Assembly (NCBI GenBank): GCA_963556695.1
Contig: CAUWAG010000014.1
Span: forward strand, 372,001-436,000
From: Anthostomella pinea
Lineage: Eukaryota > Ascomycota > Sordariomycetes > Xylariales > Xylariaceae
Reading direction: 5' to 3'
DNA: 64,000 nt
The translations under genes and the position numbers were made by a program. Positions within the stretch are counted from its first letter, which is position 1. The number at the start of each line of letters is the position of its first letter. Shown in pieces: positions 10,274 to 20,575 of this stretch. The notes under the pieces are model-generated. The model had not been told where the DNA came from, made no database searches, and saw nothing but the letters and a program-made list of their open reading frames with translations.

Positions 10274-11427
10274 ATGCCACGTTGCGTCGGCTGGTCCTCA
10301 TTATTCGCCCGAGACCGCTTCTGGACTATCAAAGTCCTCCTCTTTTCGGTCGTGCTACGACTTGTCGTAGAAATCGGCCCAGAACTTAAGCTCTTTATTC
10401 GGATCCTGTCCATCATCGCCTGCACCTACGACATTCTGTGGGCCTTCGGGATCGTAGGAGCGCCCGACACGACAACCGTAGCCGAACAGCTTGACGACCT
10501 GGAAGAGTCAGGCGAAGCAGTCTGGAAGCTGGGATTACCTCAAACTCGTACGATGCCGCCGTTTCCCACAAGCACCCCTGTTGTGAAGGGGGGGGGAGTC
10601 TACAGATTGTGGATCGGAAGCTTTGTTCCGCTACAAGGTGCAGAGTCGATGGGATGACGTCTAGGAGACCATCCATGTGGCTTATCTGTGTCTGGGAAAG
10701 CTGAGAGAACATCATGACTCTGCTGTGAGTACTGTGGCCAGTCCAAGGTTCTTCGGCATGCCTTGCGAGTTTGATTCTTGATTTTTATATTTTTTGGTAT
10801 CTTTCCTCTCCTTTAGGCTGATTTTCTCGATCATACTGACCGCAAGAACTGCAGTGGAAGCAAGAAGACGCGGCGATGGATTCCAATGTAGGAATCCCGG
10901 CGTTGGAGATCGCGATCGCCGACCTTTGCGTGAACATAGTCTCCGCAAACTTCGACCTGCAAGATACGATCAGCAGCCAGTATCAACTAGACCTCTGGCG
11001 AAGCAGTCTCCCCGGTCTCATATTCCTGACGAAGCTGGATCTCGCTCTGAAACAAATCAATGACCGGACCAAGGCGTGCAAAGAGCATGTCAAGCAGCAA
11101 GAGGATGACGCTTGGCGCCGAGGTCGCAACCGCTGGAATAAACATCGTGGCTACCTCGAGAAGGGTGACTATTCCCAGCCTCCCCCCAGCCTAGCGAAAG
11201 GCAATAAATCTCCGCTGTCCTCAGTTTACACCGCACTCGATGAGCCTCGAACCGAACTCACCCACACCGAGGAAACCACCGAAGAGAACACGTTGGAGTT
11301 TGAGGGAGCAGGGTCTCTGAGCTGGGAAGATTACGAAAGCCAGGGAAACGCGAGCCACGATCCGATTAAAGCTCATCGTGAGGTACTGAAGCAACAGATT
11401 GCGTCTGAACGTCAGAAGTGGGCTTAG
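10274..11427 (+). pseudogene. spliced hypothetical gene, probably broken
   Basis: The right-hand exon is well supported. It starts after TACTGAC...CTGCAG| (10855) and encodes WKQEDAAMDSNVGIPALEIA and onward to a stop at 11427, with a charged, Pro/Glu-rich C-terminus. The exon before it ends at GCT|GTGAGT (10724), reading HVAYLCLGKLREHHDSA in matching phase; the intron is 10725-10854 (130 bases). Going left, the same frame reads RYKVQSRWDDV then TAG (10662-10664), a stop that a single CAG-to-TAG change would create. Further left the reading jumps frame at a run of nine G (10588-10596), beyond which the frame from 10274 encodes two hydrophobic helices and an acidic stretch (EQLDDLEESGEAVW). I do not recognise the family. 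It is either a decayed gene or a real one with a homopolymer sequencing error plus an undetected intron. Confidence 0.45.
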
Positions 11428-11939
11428 GATACGGCTTGACTGTCTGATAAGGAAGCTACGTCCAAGACATGTGGGAGGTCAATGAGCCAACGGTGCGCCT
11501 ACTTCTTTGTTATCATCTGTGGAAAGTTTAGAAGCTACTCCATTCGAATCGATTCTGGCAAATTGCTGGTTCATCTGTTATTCATCCAATGCAAAAGGGG
11601 ATTCTACCAGCCTCGGCGAGCTGGCCGTTACGGTACACTAAACCCTCAAATGTCTCCGTACACCACCCATCCAGCAATCAACGGTAAACTTACCGTATCT
11701 AGAATAAGCACACCGGAATAAGAATCATAAGCAGCGTAGGAAAACGGAATTGTTTGTCCCAGCATCCTTATTCCAGTGTTCCAACATTTCCTACGGGTGA
11801 TCTGGGAAGGCCGCTGGCGAGCTGCGGTTGTTTAGTAGCTGGAGAGATCTAGACGAGACCGGCTTGCTGGAGCTGCTCGCTTGAGCATTGATCGTATGTG
11901 ACAGTACTGATGGCGTCCCATCATGATCCTATGAGTGTC
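11428..11939. other. transition zone, no gene seen
   Basis: This is the last unique-looking sequence before the satellite array. Only short, unsupported frames occur. It marks the junction between the gene-bearing left part and the repeat-rich right part of the window. Confidence 0.4.
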
Positions 11940-12448
11940 GTTGAAATTAGCGCTGTTGGTTACCCGAATGAGAGGGACGCTGACCCGCTACGGACAAAGA
12001 GGTCGGAGTAATGCTGGTCTGCCGAAGCGGCTCTCGGGCAGCTTAATGTGCAGATGTTGCCGTCTTGCCTTGTCCATACTGTCGGGTCTAGAGGGGGAGT
12101 GTAGTTGAAATAAGCGTAGACGATTACGCGATTAGGAGATATGCTAGCGCTGCTGCGGACGCTCATTGGCTAGCTGGCTTAGGTGGAGATGGGGAGCGAT
12201 ATGGGGGCAGTTCTCTGTGTTGACCTCGCTATCTCCGTATACATTTCACAAAGCTTGGATGAGGCTGAAATAAGCGTGAACGATTACGCTTTTAGGAATA
12301 CGTTAGTTTCGCTGCGGACGCTTATTGGCTAGCGAGTGCTGGGTGAAGATGGAGAGCGATGCGGCTCCCGTTCCAAGTGCCGACCTCGCTGTCTTTTCCT
12401 ACCCATATCATAGATCTGGGATGACGTTGAATTAACGGCGGGGACTTA
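11940..12448. repeat. ~160-bp tandem repeat array, left part
   Basis: Diverged copies start at about 11940, 12104, 12264 and 12426, a spacing of 160-164 bases. Each begins with a version of GTTGAAATAAGCG, followed by GATTAC, then CTGCGGACGCTCATTGGCTAG, and later GAGAGCGAT and GACCTCGCT. The fourth copy is cut off after about 23 bases where the Fot/pogo sequence starts. Matching copies resume at 22150. Confidence 0.75.
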
Positions 12449-12698
12449 GATGTGGGACAGCCCCCCATGTGGGACAGTTTCCACACCAAAAGGCCACAAT
12501 TGCACCCACGGATAACTCTGTCCGAATTAAAGCTATATATAATACAAGTGCATCATTAAAACCGCCTTTTCTTGGAATTTTTAGCAATACTAATTGTTCT
12601 CGCGGTATCGTGCAGGCTGGCGGATTGCGCGGCGCGAAGAACGCACCACAATCGGCTCGTTATCTTCATCATCCGGGCTACTACCCTCTTTATCCACA

Positions 12699-13250
12699 TT
12701 GATTGATTGATTGTATTTATCGTGGGTGCAGTCCCTCCATAGGGCAAACCACGCCTCCCAGGGCCATTGCATCGCAAGGTTGTAGAGGTGTCAGTCTAGA
12801 TACATTCAGATCCGTGCACGAGCCTATCCTCGCTGTAGCGGTACCAACCTTGAGTGACCAGATAGTTTTAGTCAATACCCAAGCACGGTTCCGTTAGAAA
12901 AACCTCCTGTCCAGTGACAAAGCAACCCAATGAACCTCAATCCTCTGGTGTACACATCGTTCCAGTAGCCGTTCAATATATGTCGCATTGGTGGGTGAAA
13001 TAGGTGTTTGTTATCTGCTGGCGAGGGAAACCATAAGGGGAAAAATCTCGTAGGAGTGGGTGTTGTGGAGACAAGCTGCTTGGCTATCGGGCTCTGTAAT
13101 AAGGGGCCTCTCCACTGTCGTGTGCTGGTTGTCGACTCGCACAAGCCGGGCCAGAAGGGGGCCATAGCAGGATTCGAACCCACTTGTTCTCGTCGCCCAC
13201 CGCACAAACGAGAACACAACCAGGCGCATTTGACTATTGCGCCATACGGC
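12699..13250 (-). mobile_element. tRNA-derived SINE with 15-bp target duplication
   Basis: The 552-bp insertion is flanked by exact copies of CCCTCTTTATCCACA (12684-12698 and 13251-13265). Read on the minus strand it starts with a tRNA-like head holding pol III A and B boxes and ends in a tail of ATCA repeats (12699-12714 on the plus strand reads TTGATTGATTGATTGT). The long target duplication, tRNA head and simple-repeat tail are the signature of a SINE moved by a LINE. It interrupts the acidic C-terminal region of the Fot/pogo transposase: without one duplication copy and the SINE, the frame reads DKEG then SSPDDEDNEP. Confidence 0.85.
13161..13250 (-). promoter_or_regulatory. tRNA-like pol III promoter head of the SINE
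   Basis: The A box is TGGCGCAATAGTC (13232-13244, minus) and the B box is GGTTCGAATCC (13170-13180, minus), a perfect match to the consensus. Terminal segments GGCCGTA and TATGGCC can form a seven-pair acceptor-like stem, and GCGC...GCGC a D-like stem. The anticodon region cannot form a normal arm; instead TGTTCTCGT and ACGAGAACA make a nine-pair hairpin. It is therefore not a functional tRNA gene but a tRNA-derived promoter. Confidence 0.75.
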
Positions 13251-13651
13251 CCCTCTTTATCCACAGCAACACCCTCATCCTCAGAGGGCTCCAATTCCTC
13301 CTATTCTTCTGATTCTGACTCCTCAGAGTCCTTAGAGAGAGATCTCTCTGATTCGTCAGTGTTCAGGTTCTGTAAATCAGCCAAAAACCGTCGTTTTTCC
13401 TCCTAATGCTCGATTACAGCTCTTCCGGCTGCTGTAGCCTTGATTTGCTCAGCAATAACGTTCCCAACCTTCCATAGCCGTTGATCAGGCTCTTCTTGAG
13501 GGGCCTTACGGCGTCGTTTCGGCTGCAATCGGAGTATTTCGTCGTCTTTGGCCTTGATCTGCTCTCTCGCGATCGCCAACTCTACCACCATCTCATCGTA
13601 TGCCCTGGCAACCGAACGGACTCCTGTTCGCTGCTTCGGGGTCTCTGCCAA

Positions 13652-13790
13652 TGTCACAAGGCCGAACCGTGAGGGGGGGGGGGGGGGGGTAAATAGTATG
13701 TTGTTCTGCAGAGAGGTGCAATACTAGTCAGGCACGGAGGCCATGTATATATACATGAAGGTTCTTTGTTCTCCTCGATGCTTCCTGACA
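13652..13790 (-). repeat. 3' LTR of the chromovirus (139 bp)
   Basis: It starts TGTCACAAGG and ends CTTCCTGACA in plus-strand reading. It contains a run of 17 G (13673-13689) and is otherwise nearly identical to the partner at 19987-20144. As coding runs leftwards, this is the downstream LTR. Confidence 0.88.
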
Positions 13791-13817
13791 GTACTCCCCT
13801 CTTCCAAACCTCATTTG

Positions 13818-14218
13818 TCCGCAAATGAGGCAATTCAAACATTGTAATCAGTGGTATTGTCGCTTTCTGTGGAGTTCTCATCTGAATCCGTGTCCGAATC
13901 GTCACTTGACTCTGATTCACTTTCTTCTCTTCTTTTATGCCAATCCCTCTGTTCGAGGGCTTCCTTCTTCCTGTACCACCATGAGGGTCCTGGTTTGGAC
14001 TTATTCCTCTAGTAAAACTCATACAACACCCAGTGACAGCCTTGAAGGTTGTGAGCTGGATGTCATGAAGCAGTCCCGTCCTTCCACAAGACGTGATACA
14101 TCAGGCCTTGCTCGCGATCTGTATGGCTGTCAGTGACCTTCTCAAATACCCACTTCCTTTGTAGACGGCTCTTATCATTGAGCACGATGATGAGGTCCTT
14201 CTGATCATCCTGAGACTC
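13818..14218 (-). pseudogene. chromodomain and acidic tail of the chromovirus polyprotein
   Basis: After the integrase stop the same strand keeps a readable stretch: KWVFEKVTDSHTDREQGLMY then HVLWKDGTAS, a stop, and HPAHNLQGCHWVL. This corresponds to the chromodomain block that in intact elements reads VLWKGY..TWEPEENL and recognises methylated histone H3 to steer integration. It is followed by an acidic Ser-rich tail (SESESSDDSDTDSDENSTES). Two stops interrupt it. The assignment rests on the position after integrase and the LWK-to-W-L spacing. Confidence 0.55.
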
Positions 14219-15229
14219 CTAGTTAATTGCCACCTGGTCCTGCGTGCGTGGTTCTTTAACCGTGCGCAACAGCGAGTGGTGAAACACAGGGAAAATGTCG
14301 TTGAATCGGTTGTCAAGCTCGAGGGCGCAGGCGCGCTTGTATGTCCGTGATACTGCAAATGGTCCCAGCCACTTGTCACTCAGCTTCCTCGAAGGTCTCT
14401 GAGTGACGATATTTGCGGAGCTGAGCCATACGAGGTCTCCCACGTTGTACACTGGGGCGTCCCCTCGCTTCGTATTTGCGTATTTTTTGTGGTCTTCTTG
14501 TGTGCAAGCCATGTTGTGACGGAGCTCTTTGAATAGATCTTTTATGAGTTCAGCGTGCCTGTCAGCCTTGTCCCATTCCCGTGCTTCATCTCTTGACATG
14601 TTCGGAGGTCGCGGTGAGGGCGGCTCGATGCTGAGGCGTGGGTTCCAACTGTAATTAGCGAAAAATGGTGAGAACTTCGTGGTGCTGGAGACCGAGTTAT
14701 TTGAAGCGAACTCCGCGAGGGGCAAGTGATCCACCCAGTCGTCTTGATCGAGCCAGATGTAAATCCTCGGGTATTGCTCAAGTACAGAATTCATGATCTC
14801 TGTCTGTCCGTTCAAAGCTGGATGGTACGCTGACGAGAGTTTTAGCCTGGCACCCAGGCGCTTTGCTAGTCGTTGCTGGAACTGTGAGATGAACTGCGTT
14901 CCCCTGTCGGACGTGATGAATTTGGGGGCTCTATAGAGAGAGAATACGCGGTGGATGAAGGCATCGACCATCGTGGGTACGTCCAGTTTGTCAACTAGGA
15001 CAAAATGATGCATCTTTGTCAGACGATCGACTACCACGAAGATGTGCCTGTATGTGATTCCGTAACGTATACACTCTGGTAACCCAGTGATATAGTCGAC
15101 TGAGATGTTGGCCCATGGCCTGTACGGGACTGTCAGTGAATGCAGCAGGCCTTGAGTACTCTCTTTGAGGCTCTTAGCCCTCCTGCATGTATGACAGGCT
15201 GCTACAAAGCCTCCGATCTCCCGGTACAT
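14219..15229 (-). pseudogene. integrase domain of the chromovirus
   Basis: This open frame of 336 codons holds most of a Ty3/gypsy integrase. The zinc-binding part ends in CHTCRRAK. The core shows the catalytic triad: Asp in ISVDYITGLP, Asp in FITSDRGTQFIS, Glu in NGQTEIMNSV. The C-terminal part has the GPFAVSRTYKRACALELD barrel and FHHSLLR. All three catalytic residues are present, so this is the best-preserved domain of the element, but it has lost continuity with the upstream RNase H part and with the chromodomain. Confidence 0.88.
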
Positions 15230-15565
15230 TCCTGGCCACTAGTAGCTTCTCTGGATCAACTCTGTTGTTTTCGCTTTTCCTTGGTGACCACTGGGAGGGA
15301 GTGCGTGTGTACGATACTCAATCTGTGGCCGCAGGTGATCGTTCTTCGGAATGAACAGCTTATTGCGGTAAAAGACGCGGCCGTTGCGCAACTCACAGTT
15401 ACCGAATGGCACTCACATGAACCGTTTCACGGTCTTTGGCCACGATCTCTGTATTAGCAAGGCTCTCACCACCTTTTTTGCTATCGGGTCTGTACTGTAT
15501 GCCATGTCGATCAGGTCATCGAGGTCTTCGAAGGTGTCCAACACGCACAAGTACTCCTTGTCCTG

Positions 15566-17330
15566 TTAATCCATACCTGGGGATATCCGTGAAGCTAGGA
15601 GAATTGTCTGCTGTCTGGCCGCCACACGAGAGTCCGTGGTGTCGAACTTCGTAGGTGTGTCGTCAGGCCGTCTGCTGAGCGCATCAGGTTTGACAGACTG
15701 CTTGTCACTGCAATAGACAATCTGGAAGTTGAACTGGCTGAGGAACTCCGCCCAACGAGCCTGTCTATGCGTCAAAAGTTTGGTCGTCATGAAGTACTGC
15801 AAGTTCTTGTGGTCAGTGATGATCTCAAACGGCTCGTCTGTGCCTTAGAGCTCTGGTCGCCACTCTTTAAGTGCCTTGATGATCGCCAGCAGTTCCTTGT
15901 CGTATATCTCGTAATTTGCCTCAGCAGGCGTGTATTTGGCCGAATAGAAGCCGATAGGGTGCAAGTCTCCGTCGTCATCATACTGTGAGACCACACCTCC
16001 GGCTGCCCAATCCGAGGCATCCGTCTCGACCACCATTCGCCTCGCGGGATGGAAGTACAAGAAGACTGGTGCGAGTGTGAAAGACTCCTTGAAGCTCTGG
16101 AATGCTGTCTGGCAATCGCAGGTCTAATCCCACCGTTCTGATGTCTTGAGGCGACCCGTCAGAGGTCTTGTAATTGACAAAGCTGCGGATGAACCGTTGA
16201 TAGAAGTTTGCAAAGCACAGGAAGCGCTGGAGATCCTTAACATTGCGTGGACTCTCCCAATCAAGCAGCGCGTCAACCTTCTCTGGGTCCATGCCAATGC
16301 CGTCTGTAGATATGATGAGGCCGAGGTACTTGGTCTTGGTCGTGTGGAACTCGCACTTCCCAATATCGATGTGCAGATTCGCTGCCCTCAGTGCCTCAAG
16401 CACTTTGTGAACGTGTTCCATGTACTCCTTGAGGTTTTTTGAGTATATGAGGATGTTGTCGAGGTAGGCTGACGCAAATTGATTAAGGAACTCGTACAGT
16501 GTGTCGTTAATGTAATGCTGGAAGGTTAATGGCGCGTTGCAGAGCCTGAAGGGTGTGACTAAGGTCTCGTAAAGGCCGAATCTCGTCGTGAAGGCCGTCT
16601 TCCACTCGTCGCCTTCTGCGATCTGTATCTGGTTGAACGCTACTATGATGTCCAGTTTCAAGAAGATATTAGACGTTAACAACGCGTCAAGCATCTCGCG
16701 GATGAGTGGAAGTGGGTACCTATTCTTGATTGTAACGTCGTTGAGGCCGCGATAGTCGACGCAGACTCGTACGCCGCCACCTGGCTTCCGTGCCAGCAGA
16801 AGCGGTGCTGCTGATCTCGACTTCGAAGGCCGGATGAACTTCTTTTGCATGTTGTCATCTAGGTATTTCTTCACGACTCGGAGCTCGGATTGGGACATGG
16901 GACGCATTTTCAGGTTAGGTATGAACTTGCCGGGTTCGATATTAATGTGATGGTCGTACGAGCGGTGTTCGGGCAGAGTGGTTGCTCCAGAAGGCAGGAA
17001 AACGTCAATAAGATCATGGTATTCGGGTGGCAGCTTCTTTTTGATGTCGTTGACCGTGGCAGGCTCCTTGTCCTTGAGGTATCTCTCGATATCCTTGTCC
17101 GTGACCCGGTTCAGGAAGTGTTTGTTGAACATGTCGTCCACGAACGCGTTGTACCGAGTGTCCAGCTTCGCTTTGTGTTCTTCTGCCGACCCTTCCGTAG
17201 TCAGGATCTGTCGGATGTCGTGTTCGGAGAGTTCTGGGGGCTTGAGTTCTGGGAGGCTGGCTTGCGCGAGTTGCTCGACCGTGATCCGGGATATCGTGAC
17301 GTTCTTCTGACGGCAAAACCATGCGAAGAG
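15566..17330 (-). pseudogene. reverse transcriptase and RNase H of the chromovirus
   Basis: The reverse transcriptase frame (about 17330-15978) shows RVCVDYRGLNDVTIKNRYPL, LKLDIIVAFNQI and the active-site box as YLDN (Asn codon 16455-16457), where family members have YLDD. The Asp-to-Asn change removes a catalytic metal ligand. RNase H continues in other frames: VETDASDWAAGGVVSQYDDD (ORF ending 15845), a stop, and [10 protein letters not shown]...[10 protein letters not shown] (15802-15566). At least one frameshift and one stop separate the parts. The Asp-to-Asn change is a G-to-A change on the coding strand, as RIP on the other strand would give. Confidence 0.88.
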
Positions 17331-17887
17331 ACTGCTAAAGAGATCTTGAGGTCGTCAGGTGAACAGTCGCGGAGGGGTTCAGTTTCAGCGAACTGGACCT
17401 TTTTCCTGTGCTGGTTTGGGTTTGGTGCTTTCCTACCGCCTCTGACCTGAACAGGTCGGATATGGAAACAATTGTTCCTGCAGAAGTCAGAACAGAAGGT
17501 TATTTCGCATGTCTGCCAGTCAATAGAAGGATTGTGCATCTGGAGCCATGGAAAGCCCAGGATCAGAGGATTCTTGTTGCCCAGTTCCGTTAAGAAGCAC
17601 AGCAGGGTTTCCAGGTGGCCATCCACCTCCATCGTCACGGCAACGAATTCGGTGACGTTGTTCCTCCGCTTACTATCAGCAAGGCAAAGTTGTTTTGGTT
17701 TTGGTAGTTGTAAAATATTAGAATTATGATCTCGCGCAAAAGTAGTGTCCATGAAAGAGAGTGCTGTACACCATGAATCGAGCAAAATGACAATATTCAC
17801 CTTGCCGCGGCCGCCTTGACGGACGGTTGCACGCAGTAGGAGAGAATTCCCGCCCGTGTTCGCCGATTTGAGGTACAGCACATCCAT
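17201..17887 (-). pseudogene. retropepsin region of the chromovirus
   Basis: The frame encodes an aspartic protease domain: VNIVILLDSWCTALSFMD matches the LLDSGAT..F.D active-site region, but Gly after Asp-Ser is Trp. Further on, LILGFPWLQMHNPSIDW matches the conserved ILG..WL..HNP..DW block before reverse transcriptase. The frame then runs into a different phase from reverse transcriptase near 17310, so a frameshift has split pol. Confidence 0.8.
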
Positions 17888-18060
17888 ATCTGGAACCTCT
17901 TCGTGGTCAAGGTCCTGGGGGCGACTTTCTTCAGGACCTAACCTTTTGACTCTCCCAAGGGTTGATCGCCATTGCCCTCGTTGCCGTACTGCTGACCGTA
18001 TCCGTTGTTGTATCCGGGGGTGCTTTCATTGCTCCCTGGCCAGTCATCCGCGTTCCCTCT

Positions 18061-19791
18061 CTAGCCAATGGCTCTGATCCAAAGGTCCGACGCGTGGCCC
18101 TGTCGAAAAGGGTTGGTGTTGTTGCTGCCGCCTCCCTGGAGGTTCCCGCCAGGCGGCGCAGATCCGGGTCTAATCAGGTTGAATCCGCCGCCTCTCGCGG
18201 GAGTGGCTGATTGCAGGAGCTGGGGGGCCTAAGGGCAGTTTCGCTTCATGTGTCCCTCTCCTCCGCAGTATAGGCACAGACCCTTCTCGATCCGTTTCTG
18301 CCTCTCTTTGGTTGACAAGCGTCGCAGTCTAATGGAATCGAGGTCCATCGGGTCACCTGCTGCTGGCGCTGGGTTCTGCGCTCAGGGTGGGTATTGAGGC
18401 GTCTGGTTGTTCTTGTTGTTACTGTCCTTGTTATTGTTCTTGTTGCTGTTATTGTTAAACGGATTGTTGTTTGTGAAGGGGTTCTTGTTGCCAGTGTGGT
18501 GTGCGTAGTCGGCAATGTTCTCGGTCAGTGATCGGTAGCATTCCACCCAACCGTCAAAGTCTTTGTTCTGGGGCTTGGGAAACACGCTGATTACCGCCGA
18601 TTGTAGCTCGTTGTTCACCTTCTTCTTTAGCTTCTCGACCTTCGCCTTGTTGTCAAGACCCAAGTCACCGGCGAGTGCTAGGAACTCAGAAAGGAATAGG
18701 TTGAACGCAGTGTTTTTCTGCTTCAAGTCATCCATCTCCCTGCTGGCGTCACCCGATCGGTTGTGCGAGTCGTATGCCCGCTCCAGCCAGTCGAAGAAGG
18801 TGTCAACATCCTGCCACTCCCACATCGTTGGGTTGTCAGGGTTGCTGTAGATCTTCGCCAGGTACCCATCAGTGGTCACGCTCACGGTGCTGTTGAGGCG
18901 AGAGACTGCGTACAAGATCTTGTTGTATTCGGTGTTGTATTTCCTTGTCTCAACGTTGATCTTCATGGGCGCGCTGCTCAACTAAGCCCTGAACTGTCGA
19001 CGGCGCTTCTTGTCGTCTTTCTCCTCTCTGTCGAAGAGCGCTGGGTCAGATACCAACGACGAGGGTTCCCTCTTTGGGTTGTTGCTCATGCCCTTGATGC
19101 CCTGATTGAAGGCCTGCGTGAGGGTGCCATTGTTCTGCTCGAAGCCCTCGATACGTCCACGAGCAGTGTTCAGCTGGTCTCGCAGTGCCTGGAACTCGCC
19201 AGTGCCCGTCGTGACGGTCTGCTAGAGCTGCGCTATCTTCGCCTCCTGAAGACTCAGAGCCTCTTTGAGCGCGTTGAAGATTACTAATGCCTGTGTATTG
19301 GCCTGCAAGTTATTGCCAGAATCATTGGAGAGGGCGTTATGAAAGGGGCGAAAGTTACCGGCACAGTTGCGTTCGACGCAAGACTTGAGCACTGTCGGCC
19401 AACTACTGCCAAGCAGCTCCTCGATGCTGAGTGTCTCGTCTCCTGACTGTCCGAAGTTGCCGTTTGTGTTGATAGCCATGGTTAGGGAATTCAAGTATAG
19501 AACAGTGTGAGGGTCAGGGTCAGGGTCAAGGTGTGTGTTGTTGATCTCGTGGTCTGAATCAGGAGGAGGGGATATTCGCCTCATATGTACAACCGTCGCT
19601 ACCAACGCCATTACGGCGCGTCTCAGGTTCGCCATTGATTCTGCTGTTGATTCCGAAGGTTCTGACGTTGACTCCGGGTTCATTCCTTGTTTTTCTGTGG
19701 TCCTGGGGGTCTGAGAGCGCTTGCGGTGAGGCTGTGATCGTCTTGTGAACAAAGGACTGAACCAGGGCTCGCTTGGCAACGACCCTTCCAA
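18061..19791 (-). pseudogene. gag region of the chromovirus with CCHC zinc knuckle
   Basis: The nucleocapsid precursor is readable through several stops. The N-terminal part runs from 19791 to a TAG near 19219-19221. It is followed by the capsid-like part (MKINVETRKYNTEYNKIL, WEWQDVDTFFDWLERAYD) and an Asn-rich linker of imperfect NNNN repeats (about 18385-18480). The zinc knuckle CLYCGGEGHMKRNC (C-x2-C-x4-H-x4-C, about 18236-18277) binds element RNA in intact copies. At least three stop codons, each one change away from Gln or Trp codons, break it. A shorter start at the ATG at 19479-19481 (MAINTNGNFG) is possible. Confidence 0.82.
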
Positions 19792-19986
19792 CGAGAAGAT
19801 TCAGGGGACTAAGGCTGAAGTGGCGGTTTGAAAAGCTGAAGCTGAGGTCTGAGAGCGACGTGATATCTGATATATCGACTGAAGCTGAAAACGCGAGGTC
19901 TGAGAGCGAGAAATATGCTGTAATAACTGATACCGTGATTGAAGCAGTGGTCTTGAGGTTGTTTATTTGTTAAAGGCAGAACAAAC

Positions 19987-20005
19987 TGTCACAAGGCCGA
20001 ACCAT

Positions 20006-20044
<39 letters not shown>

Positions 20045-20144
20045 AAATAGTATGTTGTTCTGCAGAGAGGTGCAATACTAGTCAGGCACGGAGGCCATGT
20101 ATATATACATGAAGGTTCTTTGTTCTCCTGGATGCTTCCTGACA
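19987..20144 (-). repeat. 5' LTR of the chromovirus (158 bp)
   Basis: This is the partner of the LTR at 13652-13790. The difference in length comes from the G run, 35 bases here (20009-20043) against 17 in the other. Apart from that, only two or three bases differ (for example CCGTGAG/CCATGGAG and CTCGATG/CTGGATG). As transcription runs leftwards, this copy would drive the element. Confidence 0.88.
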
Positions 20145-20575
20145 GCCAACTTTGATAGCATCAGGGCTATGTCCTGCCCTGATTTAGGGTCTTCTGCTGC
20201 TTTAGGAGTGGTCTCTGGGTTCATTATAGCAGCAGCTGCTGCTTGAATCTCTGCTGCCTTTACCACATAAGGGTTGTTCAGGATTTTCTGCCAATTTACA
20301 GGCCAAAGGCCAGCAGCACGCCATCCCGCACGCACAATAGCCTCTGTGGCTTCCTCACGGGCTTTAGCCAGGCAGCTAAGGAAGTATACTTTCATCTGAC
20401 CGAGCTGGTTGATGAGGCGGAAGTAGGCGGCTTTCACCACAGAAAAAACGGTCAAATCCAGGGACTGGAAGATGTGAGACTACTTTGGTTAGCGAAATAA
20501 CTACTTATTATCGTGTAACCTACCATATAAGCCGGAAAAAGCACATATAAATGTTGATTATATAGCACAGATAAA

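Larger units (their letters stand above)
13652..20144 (-). mobile_element. complete Ty3/gypsy chromovirus LTR retrotransposon
   Basis: The 6,493-bp element lies between two LTRs that begin TGTCA and end TGACA, and it is flanked by the 5-bp target duplication GCCAA (13647-13651 and 20145-20149). Coding order on the minus strand is gag with CCHC knuckle, aspartic protease, reverse transcriptase, RNase H, integrase, chromodomain, the order of Ty3/gypsy chromoviruses. A purine-rich tract next to the 3' LTR (minus strand of about 13791-13806) serves as polypurine tract. All coding parts contain stops, frameshifts or altered catalytic residues, so the copy is dead. It sits inside the Fot/pogo transposase between codons of LSKLA and ETPKQ. 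Confidence 0.9.

Noticed and set aside
13161..13250. Functional tRNA gene on the minus strand
   Set aside because: The A and B boxes and an acceptor-like stem are present, but no normal anticodon arm forms, and the segment is the 5' head of an insertion with a 15-bp target duplication and a simple-repeat tail. It is a SINE head.
14000..17600. Plus-strand frames across the retrotransposon
   Set aside because: Antisense shadows of the integrase and reverse transcriptase frames.
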